Assembly: GCF_014190915.1 (NCBI RefSeq)
Contig: NZ_JACHVU010000010.1
Location: forward strand, 25,627 to 89,626
Reading direction: 5' to 3'
DNA length: 64,000 bases
Source: Mycolicibacterium iranicum
GTDB taxonomy: Bacteria; Actinomycetota; Actinomycetes; Mycobacteriales; Mycobacteriaceae
The notes beneath the pieces are model-generated. The model did not search any database, was not told the origin of the DNA, and was given only the letters and a program-made list of their open reading frames with translations. The position numbers and the translations under genes were made by a program. Of this stretch, positions 11,038-19,457 are shown in pieces; position 1 is the stretch's first letter; the number at the start of each line of letters is the position of its first letter.

Positions 11038-13767
11038 GTGCTTGCCGGCCGCGACCAGGAACTCGACCACGTGACCACCACGCTGGCCGACGCCCGGGCC
11101 GGGGTCGGACGCGTGGTCCTGCTCCGCGGCGAAGCAGGCGTCGGGAAGTCCGCCATCCTGCGGGAGACCGTCGCCGTCGCCGCCGCCACCGACATGACCG
11201 TGCTCAGTGCGCGCGGTGTGGAGGCCGAAGCCGACCTCCCGTTCGCCGCCCTGCACCGCCTGTTGCGGCCCGTGCTCGGCCATGTCGATCGGCTCCCCCC
11301 GCCACAGGCCGGGGCGTTGCGCACCGCGTTCGGCATGGAGTCCGGCCGCTCCGACGACCGCTTCCTGCTGTCGCTCGCAGTCCTCACGCTCATCGGTGAG
11401 GTGGCCGAAGAACGCCCGGTGCTGTGCGTCATCGACGACGTCCACTGGCTCGACACGGCGTCAATGGACGCCCTGACCTTCGCGGCCCGCCGTCTCGACG
11501 CCGAGCCGGTGGCCATGGTGCTGGCCGTGCGTGAGGGCGCCGACGGACATCTGCGGCTCGGCGACCTCCCGACGCTGCACCTGACGCCGCTGGGGCTGTC
11601 CGCGGCCACGGACTTGCTGACCGCCGAGGTCGGTGCCGGTGTCCATCCCGACGTCTGCGTGCGACTGGCGACCGCGGCCGGGGGCAACCCCCTGGCACTG
11701 GTCGAGCTGGCCCGGGCTCTGCACCCCGAGCAGCTCGCGGGCCGCCAGCCGCTGCCCGCTCCGTTGCCGGTCACCGCGCAGATGGAAAGCACGTTCGGAC
11801 AACAGGTTCGACGCTTGCCGTCGGACACTCAGCAGATGCTGCTCGTCGTGGCCGCGGATGACACGGGCCGGTTGTCGACCGTGCTGGACGCCGCCCGCCG
11901 TCTCGGCGTCGGCGACACCGCACTCGGGGCCGCCGAACGCATCGACGTGGTGCGTGTCACCGACGGCGGTCTGGAGTTCCGCCATCCGCTGCTGCGCTCG
12001 GCCGTCTACCACGGCGCCACATTCAGCGACCGGCAGGCGGCTCACCGCGCGCTCGCCGACGCTCTGGGCGGCGAGGCGGATCGCGACCGGCGAACGTGGC
12101 ACCTCGCTGCGGCCGCCGTCGGGCCCGACGCGGACATCGCCGACGCGCTCGAAGAGGCGGCCAACGGCGCCGATCGACGGGGCGCATTCGGCACGGCCGC
12201 AACGGCGTTGGAGCGCTCCGCCGAGCTGACTGCGGACACCGACCGCCGTGCGATTCGCTTCGCCAACGCCGCGGAACGGGCCTGGCGGGCCAATCAACAC
12301 GACCGGGCGGCGCTCCTGCTCGACCGCAGCCGCTCGCTGGCGACGTCGCCGGCGACCCGCGGCCGGGTCGAATATCTGCGTGGCATGGCGCAACTCGCGG
12401 CCGGGATGTCGACGGATGCCTACCGCATCGTGCGTGACGCCGCGGAGGACCTCGCGGCGACGGATCCGGCAGGTGCGCTCCAGCTGTTGCTCTTCGCCAC
12501 CGAGGCGGCCGCGACCGCCATCGACACCGACGCCGTCGTGTCGCTGGGCGAGCTCGCGCTTCGGTTGCAGGTAGACGACGGCCCACGCGAACAGTTCTTC
12601 GTCGACGTCCTGGCCGGCACCGCGGATCTGTTCGCAGGCCGGGCGGGTGACGGCGTGATACGCCTGCGCCGAGCGATCACGGTCGCTGCCGACTTCACCG
12701 AGCCGACGCTGCTGATGGTTGCGGGACGTGTTGCGTTCTACTGCGGCGACGACGAGGCCGCCCACCGCCTGAGCGCCACCGCGGTGTCGCTGGCCCGCGA
12801 TGCCGGAGACGTCGGCATCGTGCCGATCGCGGGCGCGCGGGCCGGGCTGGCCGACCTGCTGGCGGGCCGTTGGGCCCAAGGCGAGGCGGCCGCCACGGAG
12901 GCGGTGGGCCTCGCCGAGGTGGTCGGGCAGCCCACGATCTCGGGACACGGATTGGCGTGCCTGGCGGTGCACGCGGCGATGCGCGGACACACCGAGCGGT
13001 GCCAGGGATACGTCGACCGCGCGCTCGGTGTCGCCGCCGGCCGCCCGATGGAGTTCATCGAGGACTGGGTGCGATGGGCGCAGGGCATATCGGGCCTGGC
13101 CGTCGATCAACCTGACACCGCCTACGGAAGGCTTTACGAGATCCGGCATCCGGTCGTCGTCGTGCTGTCCGGTCTCGATCGCGTCGAAAGTGCGTTGCGC
13201 GCCGGAGAATTGGATACCGCAGTGCGGTGGACGTCCGAACTCGGCGACTACGCGAAAGCCGCCGCCCAGCCGTGGGCGCTCGCCCGCGCCGCGCACAGCC
13301 GCGCGCTGCTGGCCGACATGCCCGATGCCGAGCGGTTCTTCGACGAGGCACTCGACCACCACGCACGGGCCCACCGGCCGTTCGAGCGGGCCCGCGCCCA
13401 ACTGGACTACGGCGCAACGCTTCGTCGGGCCCGTCGCCGCACCGCCGCCCGCGGGCACCTGAAGGCGGCGTTCGACACCTTCGACGCGCTGGGCGCCGAC
13501 CCGTGGAGTGAGCGGGCACAGGTCGAACTACGTGCCTGTGGCCAGAGCGTCCGCAAGCGGGACGACAGCTCCCGTCGACAGTTGACGCCGCAGGAGAGCC
13601 AGGTGGCCAACTTCGTCGCGCAGGGCCTCAGCAATACCGATGTCGCGGCGAAGCTGTTCCTTTCGCGGCGGACCATCGACTTTCACCTGCGCAACGTGTT
13701 CACCAAACTCGGCGTCACCTCGCGCACCGAACTCGCCCGGGTGCTCGCCGAATCGGTCACTCACTGA
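11038..13767 (+). CDS. large ATP-binding LuxR-family regulator (LAL type)
   Basis: A 909-residue regulator of the MalT/LAL class. It has an N-terminal AAA ATPase with Walker A GEAGVGKSA at residues 31-39 and Walker B VLCVIDDVHWLD near residue 130, a long alpha-helical TPR-like middle rich in alanine, and a C-terminal LuxR helix-turn-helix, LTPQESQVANFVAQGLS to TIDFHLRNVFTKLGV, over the last 60 residues. Such proteins couple ligand sensing and ATP binding to activation of a nearby target. The GTG start is 3 bp after the second SDR, so the regulator is co-transcribed with the likely targets. The gene ends two bases before the convergent oxidoreductase gene. Confidence 0.93.
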   Translation: MLAGRDQELDHVTTTLADARAGVGRVVLLRGEAGVGKSAILRETVAVAAATDMTVLSARGVEAEADLPFAALHRLLRPVLGHVDRLPPPQAGALRTAFGMESGRSDDRFLLSLAVLTLIGEVAEERPVLCVIDDVHWLDTASMDALTFAARRLDAEPVAMVLAVREGADGHLRLGDLPTLHLTPLGLSAATDLLTAEVGAGVHPDVCVRLATAAGGNPLALVELARALHPEQLAGRQPLPAPLPVTAQMESTFGQQVRRLPSDTQQMLLVVAADDTGRLSTVLDAARRLGVGDTALGAAERIDVVRVTDGGLEFRHPLLRSAVYHGATFSDRQAAHRALADALGGEADRDRRTWHLAAAAVGPDADIADALEEAANGADRRGAFGTAATALERSAELTADTDRRAIRFANAAERAWRANQHDRAALLLDRSRSLATSPATRGRVEYLRGMAQLAAGMSTDAYRIVRDAAEDLAATDPAGALQLLLFATEAAATAIDTDAVVSLGELALRLQVDDGPREQFFVDVLAGTADLFAGRAGDGVIRLRRAITVAADFTEPTLLMVAGRVAFYCGDDEAAHRLSATAVSLARDAGDVGIVPIAGARAGLADLLAGRWAQGEAAATEAVGLAEVVGQPTISGHGLACLAVHAAMRGHTERCQGYVDRALGVAAGRPMEFIEDWVRWAQGISGLAVDQPDTAYGRLYEIRHPVVVVLSGLDRVESALRAGELDTAVRWTSELGDYAKAAAQPWALARAAHSRALLADMPDAERFFDEALDHHARAHRPFERARAQLDYGATLRRARRRTAARGHLKAAFDTFDALGADPWSERAQVELRACGQSVRKRDDSSRRQLTPQESQVANFVAQGLSNTDVAAKLFLSRRTIDFHLRNVFTKLGVTSRTELARVLAESVTH

Positions 13768-13769
13768 CG

Positions 13770-14849
13770 TCACGACACCATGATGGCGATCTTGCCGACC
13801 GTCCGGCCCGTCTCGCTCGCACGGTGCGCCGCGGCCAGATCTTCGAGGCGGTAGGTCGAGGCGGTGTGCGGCCGCAGCTTGCCCTCGGTCATCCAGCGCG
13901 CCAGCGCCGGCAACCCGTCTGCGGCGGGTAACCCGACCAGACCCGGGATCAACCGGTACCTACCCGTCGCGTACCGGCGGGCGAGCCGGGCGCCCAGGAC
14001 CGCGCCGTCGCGAACTCCGACGTCTTCACCCGGTCGGCCCGGCCGGAAGCTGGGTAGCGCCGCGGTCACGTATCGGCCGGTGCTCTTCAGCAACCACGGC
14101 GCCAGCTCGGTGTAGTACCCGTCGTCACCCACGCAGTCGAGGATGAGGTCGAAAGTGCCTGCCCAATCCGGAAAATGGGACGGTATCTCGGTTGTCGGGA
14201 TGCGGTCGTAGGGCACGACGGTGTGGGCGCCGAGGCCGGCGACGAAGGCCGCGTTGCGCGAACTCGACACGCCGGCGACGAGGCCGGCGCCCACGGCGTT
14301 GGCCGCGATCTGCACGGCGAGGTGGCCGACGCCGCCGGACGCGCCGACGATCAGGACCCGGGCGTCCGTGTCGCGTTCCCGGAGGCCGCCGTAGGTGACG
14401 AGGCCGGCGTAGGCGACCAGGCCCGCGAAGGGCACCAGCGCCGCTTCGGCGTGGGTCGCTCCGGCCGGCTTGTGGACGATCGCCGCGCGGCGACCGCGGG
14501 TGCGGACCGCGATATGTGTGGTGTCGGCGCCGGCGATCGGCATCACGCCCATGACCTCGTCGCCCACCCGGTAGGGAGTCGCGTCGGCTCCGGTGGCGAC
14601 CACCTCTCCGGAGAAGTCGATACCGAGGACCATCGGCGACCCGATGAGACGGCGCCACAACCGCTTCGGCAGTCCCAGCCCCTGGCGCATCTTCCATTCG
14701 ATCGGGTTGACACTGGTCGCCGACACCTGCACGAGGACGTCGTCGGGGTGCTGCAGGCGGGGCATCGGCAACTCGGTCATCGTGAAATCGGCGCCGTCGC
14801 CGAAGGTCTCCAATACCGCTGCGCGACGGGTTCTTTCGAGCGTGCTCAT
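13770..14849 (-). CDS. MDR-family zinc-independent alcohol dehydrogenase / quinone oxidoreductase
   Basis: A 359-residue medium-chain reductase. The N-terminal catalytic domain has VLVQVSATSVNPIEWKMRQG and LGIDFSGEVVATG, and the Rossmann half has VLIVGASGGVGHLAVQIA for NADPH. The zinc-binding cysteine cluster of classical alcohol dehydrogenases is absent, so a quinone or enone reductase role is more likely. I chose the ATG at 14849 because it overlaps the stop of the upstream membrane-protein gene by 4 bp (ATGA), which implies translational coupling; a longer reading to 15113 would run through that gene. Substrate unknown. Confidence 0.9.
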   Translation of the reverse strand: MSTLERTRRAAVLETFGDGADFTMTELPMPRLQHPDDVLVQVSATSVNPIEWKMRQGLGLPKRLWRRLIGSPMVLGIDFSGEVVATGADATPYRVGDEVMGVMPIAGADTTHIAVRTRGRRAAIVHKPAGATHAEAALVPFAGLVAYAGLVTYGGLRERDTDARVLIVGASGGVGHLAVQIAANAVGAGLVAGVSSSRNAAFVAGLGAHTVVPYDRIPTTEIPSHFPDWAGTFDLILDCVGDDGYYTELAPWLLKSTGRYVTAALPSFRPGRPGEDVGVRDGAVLGARLARRYATGRYRLIPGLVGLPAADGLPALARWMTEGKLRPHTASTYRLEDLAAAHRASETGRTVGKIAIMVS

Positions 14850-15352
14850 GATGTCGCCGCTCCCTTCCTCAATCGTCGTACATACAGCGCCGCGATCAGG
14901 GCCGCATCGCACACCAGCAATCCGGCCAGCGCAGGCACGGTCATCGCCCACCCGGTGCCCGAGCCTGCAGTCACACCCCAGAACAGCTTGCCGATGGCGA
15001 TCAGATTCACAAGGACCAGGCCCCACCGCAGCGACCGTTTCCAGAACACTGCGCAGTAGACGGCCAGCAGCGCCGGGGCGAGGAGCGCCCATCCCAGCTT
15101 CGAGGCCGTCCAATCACCGGTCAACGATTCCCGCTCGAACGCAAGGAACTCGGCGACCCGCGGGTCCGGGGTGTCGGGCGCGGGGAACCAGAACATGCTG
15201 GTGGCCAACGCCACCAGGGTGGCGGCGATGCCCACTCCGCTGCGCCGGTAGGCGAACCACGCGAGCGGCAGCATGAACAGCGGACGGATGTACCAGCTCA
15301 CGACGTTGTGGTGGCGTAGCCACACCCACTCGAGAATGTCTGCGGCGGTCAT
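14846..15352 (-). CDS. small integral membrane protein, unknown function
   Basis: A 168-residue protein with about four hydrophobic segments: around WYIRPLFMLPLAWFAY, GIAATLVALATSMFWF, LGWALLAPALLAVYCAVFW and the C-terminal VPALAGLLVCDAALIAALY, ending in a basic tail. No family is recognisable. The aromatic segment near the N-terminus and MFWFPAPDTPDPRV in a loop are its distinctive points. It starts 3 bp after another membrane-protein gene and overlaps the MDR reductase gene by 4 bp, so the three are one operon. Confidence 0.8.
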   Translation of the reverse strand: MTAADILEWVWLRHHNVVSWYIRPLFMLPLAWFAYRRSGVGIAATLVALATSMFWFPAPDTPDPRVAEFLAFERESLTGDWTASKLGWALLAPALLAVYCAVFWKRSLRWGLVLVNLIAIGKLFWGVTAGSGTGWAMTVPALAGLLVCDAALIAALYVRRLRKGAATS

Positions 15353-15355
15353 CGG

Positions 15356-15811
15356 TCACCTCCCGCCCGCGTAGGTCAGAGCCGGCGCCTTCGCCTCCGG
15401 GGACACCGGCAACCGGAACGCCAGAACGGTCAGCGCGACGGCGGTCACCGACACGAAGGACAGCGTGACGGTCTGCATGATCTGCTCCGTCACGGTGGGC
15501 AGGATGTCGATGTGCGCCTGGTGATAGATCTGGTGTGGGACGTTCGCGACCATGACCGCCATACCGGTGACCCTGGCCAACCAGACGCCCCCGATCAGCA
15601 GCGCGGTCAGCGCGAGCAGGCCCATCGCGACGTTGCCCTGGCCCACGTCACGTAACAGGTGCTCGTTGTAGGGCCCGTCGATGTCCACCCAGTGCAGTCC
15701 GAACCCGGGGAAGTGGTCGTAGAACGAGCGAGGGGCCGCTTGCTGCCAGACGCCGGTGGCCAGCAGATAGGTGGCGAACCAGGCCAGAAGCAGCGTGACG
15801 GCGCGATTCAT
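15356..15811 (-). CDS. small integral membrane protein, unknown function
   Basis: A 151-residue protein with four probable membrane spans: the N-terminal VTLLLAWFATYLLATGVW, MGLLALTALLIGGVWLA, a weaker segment around GMAVMVANVPHQIYHQAH, and the C-terminal LSFVSVTAVALTVLAF. An extramembrane part contains FYDHFPGFGLHWVDIDGPYN, rich in His, Asp and aromatic residues, followed by NEHLLRDVG; such a loop could bind metal or a cofactor, but this is speculation. It is the first gene of the three-gene unit with the MDR reductase. A run of bases including AAGGAGG precedes the ATG. Confidence 0.8.
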   Translation of the reverse strand: MNRAVTLLLAWFATYLLATGVWQQAAPRSFYDHFPGFGLHWVDIDGPYNEHLLRDVGQGNVAMGLLALTALLIGGVWLARVTGMAVMVANVPHQIYHQAHIDILPTVTEQIMQTVTLSFVSVTAVALTVLAFRLPVSPEAKAPALTYAGGR

Positions 15812-15877
15812 GGTTCCTCCTTGAGCGCGATTGTTGTCGAGGCAATCGTGCGTCGGGGGGAGTGTGCTTCGAACCGG

Positions 15878-16435
15878 TCAAATTGCCGGGATCAGCGATC
15901 CGCTCCCCGATGACCGGAGCGGGTCAATGCGTTGCCAGGGCGCAGGAAACCCGGTTGTTCGAGGCGGCGCACCGCACGCAGCACTCCGGTCGGGACGACA
16001 CCGGATCAGACCCTGGCTGACGTCGATGAGGTCGGCTCGCCGAACCGCCTCGACCAGCGGTGCGAACGGACGCTTCTGGCTGTAGGGCAGAAGCCGATGG
16101 TGTTGGGCGACAACGAGCGCCAACTCATCGGACCACAGTGCGCGGCCGGTCCTCCGCAGCCACGCGTCCTGCGCCTGGATCGAGGGCACGAGATAGTCCA
16201 GCGTGGTGAAGGAAGCCAGGTCGTGAAACGCCGCGCCGATCGCCAGCTTCTCGTCCCTGTCGGCGTCATCGGCACCGGAGGCGTCGGGTCCGAGCGCCCG
16301 AGCGAAGTTGATGACCCGGTAGACGTGCGCCCGGTATGCCCCCCAGCCGACCTCGTCGCCGCCCGCCCGGTCGCGGTGAGATGCGAGAATCTCCTCGGCC
16401 AGCGGCGAGTCGCGGACGATCTGCGGTAGCGGCAT
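15878..16435 (-). CDS. HD-domain protein, C-terminus possibly frameshifted
   Basis: A 185-residue protein whose first 140 residues match the HD phosphohydrolase pattern: a histidine in YRAHVYRVINFA, the HD pair in GAAFHDLASF, a later HH in VVAQHHRLLPY and an aspartate in RRADLIDVSQG. These would bind two metals for phosphoester hydrolysis. After LIDVSQGLIR the reading (CRPDRSAACGAPPRTTGF) no longer looks like protein of this organism. In another frame the same DNA reads VPTGVLRAVRRLEQPGF and stops at 15892, which looks better. A 1-base change near 15990-16005 would explain this. A GTG one codon upstream is an alternative start. Confidence 0.75.
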   Translation of the reverse strand: MPLPQIVRDSPLAEEILASHRDRAGGDEVGWGAYRAHVYRVINFARALGPDASGADDADRDEKLAIGAAFHDLASFTTLDYLVPSIQAQDAWLRRTGRALWSDELALVVAQHHRLLPYSQKRPFAPLVEAVRRADLIDVSQGLIRCRPDRSAACGAPPRTTGFPAPWQRIDPLRSSGSGSLIPAI

Positions 16436-16476
16436 CACGCGATGCTAACTGCGAAGCGCTGATCGGAGGAGCACCC

Positions 16477-17106
16477 ATGAACGGCGACGACCATCATCAC
16501 GGCGCCGGCGGTGGCATCAACGCGATGGCCGTCAGCGCCACGTTGCACTGCCTCACCGGTTGCGCCATCGGCGAGATCGTCGGGCTGATGGTCGGAACCG
16601 CCCTGGGCCTGTCCAACGCGGTGACCATCGCGCTGTCGGTGGGCCTGGCCTTCCTGTTCGGGTACTCACTGTCGACGCTGCCGCTGCTGCGAGCAGGCCT
16701 GGCGCTGGGGGCGGCGCTGAGCGTGGTGCTGGCCGCCGACACCCTGTCGATCCTGACCATGGAGATCGTCGACAACCTCGTGATGGCCGTGATCCCCGGA
16801 GCGATGAACGCGGGACTGGTCAACAGCGTCTTCTGGATCGGCATGATGATCGCCCTGACGGCCGCCTTCCTGGCTGCCTACCCCGTCAACCGGTACCTGC
16901 TGCAGCGCGGCAAGGGTCATGCCCTCACCCACGAATATCACGGGGCCGGTGGGTCGGTGACCGGCCTGCGGCGCTTCATCCCCCAGCTGGGCACCGGCGC
17001 GTTGATCGCGGCGATCGCGGCGTTCCTCCTGGGCGGACTGGTCACCTCGATCGCCGCGGAGATCGGCGGCGCCGACATCGGCTCCACCCACACGCCATCG
17101 GCGTGA
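16477..17106 (+). CDS. DUF4396 family membrane protein
   Basis: A 209-residue multi-span membrane protein. The N-terminus is histidine-rich (MNGDDHHHGAGGG), followed by a cysteine-containing helix start ATLHCLTGCAIGEIVG typical of DUF4396. Further spans lie around VTIALSVGLAFLFGYSL, LVMAVIPGAMNAGLVN, WIGMMIALTAAFLAAYPVNRYLL and the C-terminal LIAAIAAFLLGGLVTSI. The ATG at 16477 has GGAGGAGC in front. The His-rich tip and paired cysteines could bind a metal such as copper; this is inference, and the family function is not known to me. It ends one base before the convergent SOUL gene. Confidence 0.88.
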   Translation: MNGDDHHHGAGGGINAMAVSATLHCLTGCAIGEIVGLMVGTALGLSNAVTIALSVGLAFLFGYSLSTLPLLRAGLALGAALSVVLAADTLSILTMEIVDNLVMAVIPGAMNAGLVNSVFWIGMMIALTAAFLAAYPVNRYLLQRGKGHALTHEYHGAGGSVTGLRRFIPQLGTGALIAAIAAFLLGGLVTSIAAEIGGADIGSTHTPSA

Positions 17107-17745
17107 TCAGCCTGCTTTGACGACCACCGCGACCTCGTTGCGCCGCCGGAACGGCAGCGTCCACGGCGGATCGTAGAACCAGGCGACAGGGTCACCCGCC
17201 GGCCGGAAATCGCTGCCGCCCACCGCCTCAAGCAACTCTGCCGTCTTGGCCGCAACGGCTTTCGGGCTGCGGTCGCCGCTGAAGCGCAGCACCGCATAGG
17301 TCTCACCGGGCACCTCGACCAACTCGACGCGCGAGTCGTCGGGCTCGGGTAGCAGCTCCATCGACCACTTCGACGGCATGAAGAACCGGATCACCGAGGC
17401 GCCGTCCGCGCTGCGGGACTGCGCGACGGGCGCAGTCATGGCGATCTTGTCGCTCTGCTGGGCCACCGGCGCCGTCATCGCGATGGTGGTCCGCCGGCGA
17501 TTCCCTCCGAAGATGTAGCCGGCGAGTCGACGGAAACCGGCGTTGCGCGCCGCCTCCTCGTCGCCGTCGACCGACGTCTGCGCGGCGATGCGGGGGCCGT
17601 ACCGACGGATCTCGACATCCCCGGACCCCGACGTGACCACGGCCTCGCGTACGAACATCGGTTCTTCGGTGCCGGTACGGATGCCGACGATCCCTCCGGC
17701 GCCTTCGGCGATCTGCGCTGCGGTTTCGGTGATCTTGGAGAACAT
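17107..17745 (-). CDS. SOUL heme-binding family protein
   Basis: A 212-residue cytosolic protein of the SOUL/HBP family. Signs are VEIRRYGPRIAAQTSV near residue 44, the repeated block IAMTAPVAQQ / IAMTAPVAQS in the middle, IRFFMPSKW, and a C-terminal VAWFYDPPWTLPFRRRNEV. The double TAPV block is a hallmark of the fold. Whether it truly binds heme cannot be seen; no clear conserved axial histidine stands out. It abuts the DUF4396 gene end to end and diverges from the decarboxylase gene. Confidence 0.92.
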   Translation of the reverse strand: MFSKITETAAQIAEGAGGIVGIRTGTEEPMFVREAVVTSGSGDVEIRRYGPRIAAQTSVDGDEEAARNAGFRRLAGYIFGGNRRRTTIAMTAPVAQQSDKIAMTAPVAQSRSADGASVIRFFMPSKWSMELLPEPDDSRVELVEVPGETYAVLRFSGDRSPKAVAAKTAELLEAVGGSDFRPAGDPVAWFYDPPWTLPFRRRNEVAVVVKAG

Positions 17746-17804
17746 GCCTCCGGGATACCCTCAGGTCCCCGAAAAATCAACGACGCCATTGTTAGGTTGA
17801 GGCC

Positions 17805-19457
17805 ATGGCCGTGGCGCAGACAGTCATCGAATATGTCCTGGACCGGCTGTGTGACATCGGGATCACCGATATCTTCGGTGTGCCTGGGGATTTCGCATTC
17901 CCGATCAATGACGCAATCGTCACACATCCACGGGTGAACTGGATCGGCTGCTGCAACGAACTCAACGCTGCCTACGCCGCGGACGGGTATGCGCGGGTAC
18001 GCGGTGTCGGGGCGGTCAGTACCACCTACGGCGTCGGCGAGTTGGGGGCCATCAGCGCGATCGCGGGGTCCTACGCCGAGAACGTGCCGGTGTTCCACCT
18101 GACGGGCATGCCCAACCTGGCGACCCAGGCGCACCGGTCGGTCGTCCATCACACCCTCGGCAACGGCGAATTCGACGTGTTCCGCAGGATGGCCGACGCC
18201 GTGGTCGGGGCGAGCGCGATCATGACCCCGGCCAACGCCGTGTTCGAGACCGAGCGTCTGATCGGCGAGGCGCTGTATCACCGGCGGCCGGTCTACATGG
18301 CGTTTCCCACCGACGTCGTCGATCAGCCGGTGCTCGGTCCGGGGGAACCGTTGCCGATGCCCACCAGCAACCCGGCGACCCTGCGCGCGGCTGCCGACGC
18401 GGTGGCCGGTGCGATCGCCGCGGCGAGCACGGCGGTCGCATTGCCGGGTCTCGTCGTCGACCGGCTCGGTCTGCGCGAGGACGCCCGTGCCTTCATCGAA
18501 GCCGCCGCCCTCCCGTTCGCCACGATGTTCGCCGACAAGTCCGTCCTCGACGAGACGCATCCGAACTTCATCGGCATGTACGACGGGAAGCTGATGGACG
18601 AACCCGCCCGGGCGTACATCGAAAGCGCCGACCTCGTGCTGTCCCTCGGAACCCTGCCCAGCGACTTCAACACCGGGGCCTTCACCGCGACGCTCGACCC
18701 ACTGCGCACGGTCGGTATCGACGTGCACCGCACCACCGTCGGGGCGACCGTGTACCAGAACGTCGAGATGGGCGAGCTGCTCGGAGAACTCGCGCGCCGC
18801 GCCTACGGTGAGCGTGAGCTCCCCGACATCCCGCTGCCGACACTGGGGCCGGTGACCGGTGCCGGCGACGACCCGATCACCGCCGCCACGCTCTATCCCA
18901 GGTGGGCGAACTTCCTCCGCGAAGACGATGTGATCATCGCCGAAACGGGCACCGCCTCGATGGGCCTGGCGTTCACGACACTGCCGCGCGGGGCCCGCTA
19001 TCACAACCAAACCCTGTGGGGCGCCATCGGTTGGGCGACGCCGGCGGCGTTCGGGGCGGCGATCGCCGACCGGCGACGACGGTTGGTGCTCATCACCGGA
19101 GAGGGGTCGCACCAGTTGACCGCCCAGGAGATCAGCCAGTTCGGCCGGCAGGGCCTGACGCCGATCATCTTCGTGCTCAACAACAACGGGTATCTGATCG
19201 AACGGCTGCTGTGCGCGGAGCCGGGCATCGAGTACAACGATCTGGCCCAGTGGAATTATGCCGAGCTGCCCCACGCCCTGGGCTGCCGCGACTGGTACAC
19301 CCCGAGGGTCACCACGCTCGGCGAACTCGACGAAGCTCTGGAGACCGCGGGCACCGCGGAACGGGCGTGCTACATCGAGGTGGTCACCGGCACCTACGAA
19401 TCGCCCCCGCTGCCGAAGCTGTTGCACGACAGCATGAATACGCTCTACCGCACCTGA
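17805..19457 (+). CDS. kdc: thiamine-diphosphate-dependent alpha-keto-acid decarboxylase
   Basis: A 550-residue decarboxylase of the pyruvate/indolepyruvate type that turns 2-keto acids into aldehydes, in the Ehrlich route of branched-chain or aromatic amino acid breakdown. It has the catalytic glutamate in CCNELNAAYAADGYAR (Glu52), paired histidines in VVHHTLGNGEF near residue 115, and the TPP motif from GEGSHQLTAQEIS (residue 431 on) to NNNGYLIE. M. tuberculosis Rv0853c is the remembered homologue, but that gene lies far from this cluster, so this is a relocated or extra copy here. Which keto acid is preferred is not visible. Confidence 0.92.
   Translation: MAVAQTVIEYVLDRLCDIGITDIFGVPGDFAFPINDAIVTHPRVNWIGCCNELNAAYAADGYARVRGVGAVSTTYGVGELGAISAIAGSYAENVPVFHLTGMPNLATQAHRSVVHHTLGNGEFDVFRRMADAVVGASAIMTPANAVFETERLIGEALYHRRPVYMAFPTDVVDQPVLGPGEPLPMPTSNPATLRAAADAVAGAIAAASTAVALPGLVVDRLGLREDARAFIEAAALPFATMFADKSVLDETHPNFIGMYDGKLMDEPARAYIESADLVLSLGTLPSDFNTGAFTATLDPLRTVGIDVHRTTVGATVYQNVEMGELLGELARRAYGERELPDIPLPTLGPVTGAGDDPITAATLYPRWANFLREDDVIIAETGTASMGLAFTTLPRGARYHNQTLWGAIGWATPAAFGAAIADRRRRLVLITGEGSHQLTAQEISQFGRQGLTPIIFVLNNNGYLIERLLCAEPGIEYNDLAQWNYAELPHALGCRDWYTPRVTTLGELDEALETAGTAERACYIEVVTGTYESPPLPKLLHDSMNTLYRT

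Noticed and set aside
11461..13458. A 665-codon open frame antisense to the LuxR-type regulator.
   Set aside because: The plus-strand gene has Walker motifs and a LuxR helix-turn-helix; the antisense reading is low-complexity Arg/Gly/Gln sequence.
17475..19427. A 650-codon minus-strand frame over the keto-acid decarboxylase gene, continuous with part of the SOUL region.
   Set aside because: Thiamine-diphosphate motifs on the plus strand and SOUL motifs in another frame explain the DNA.
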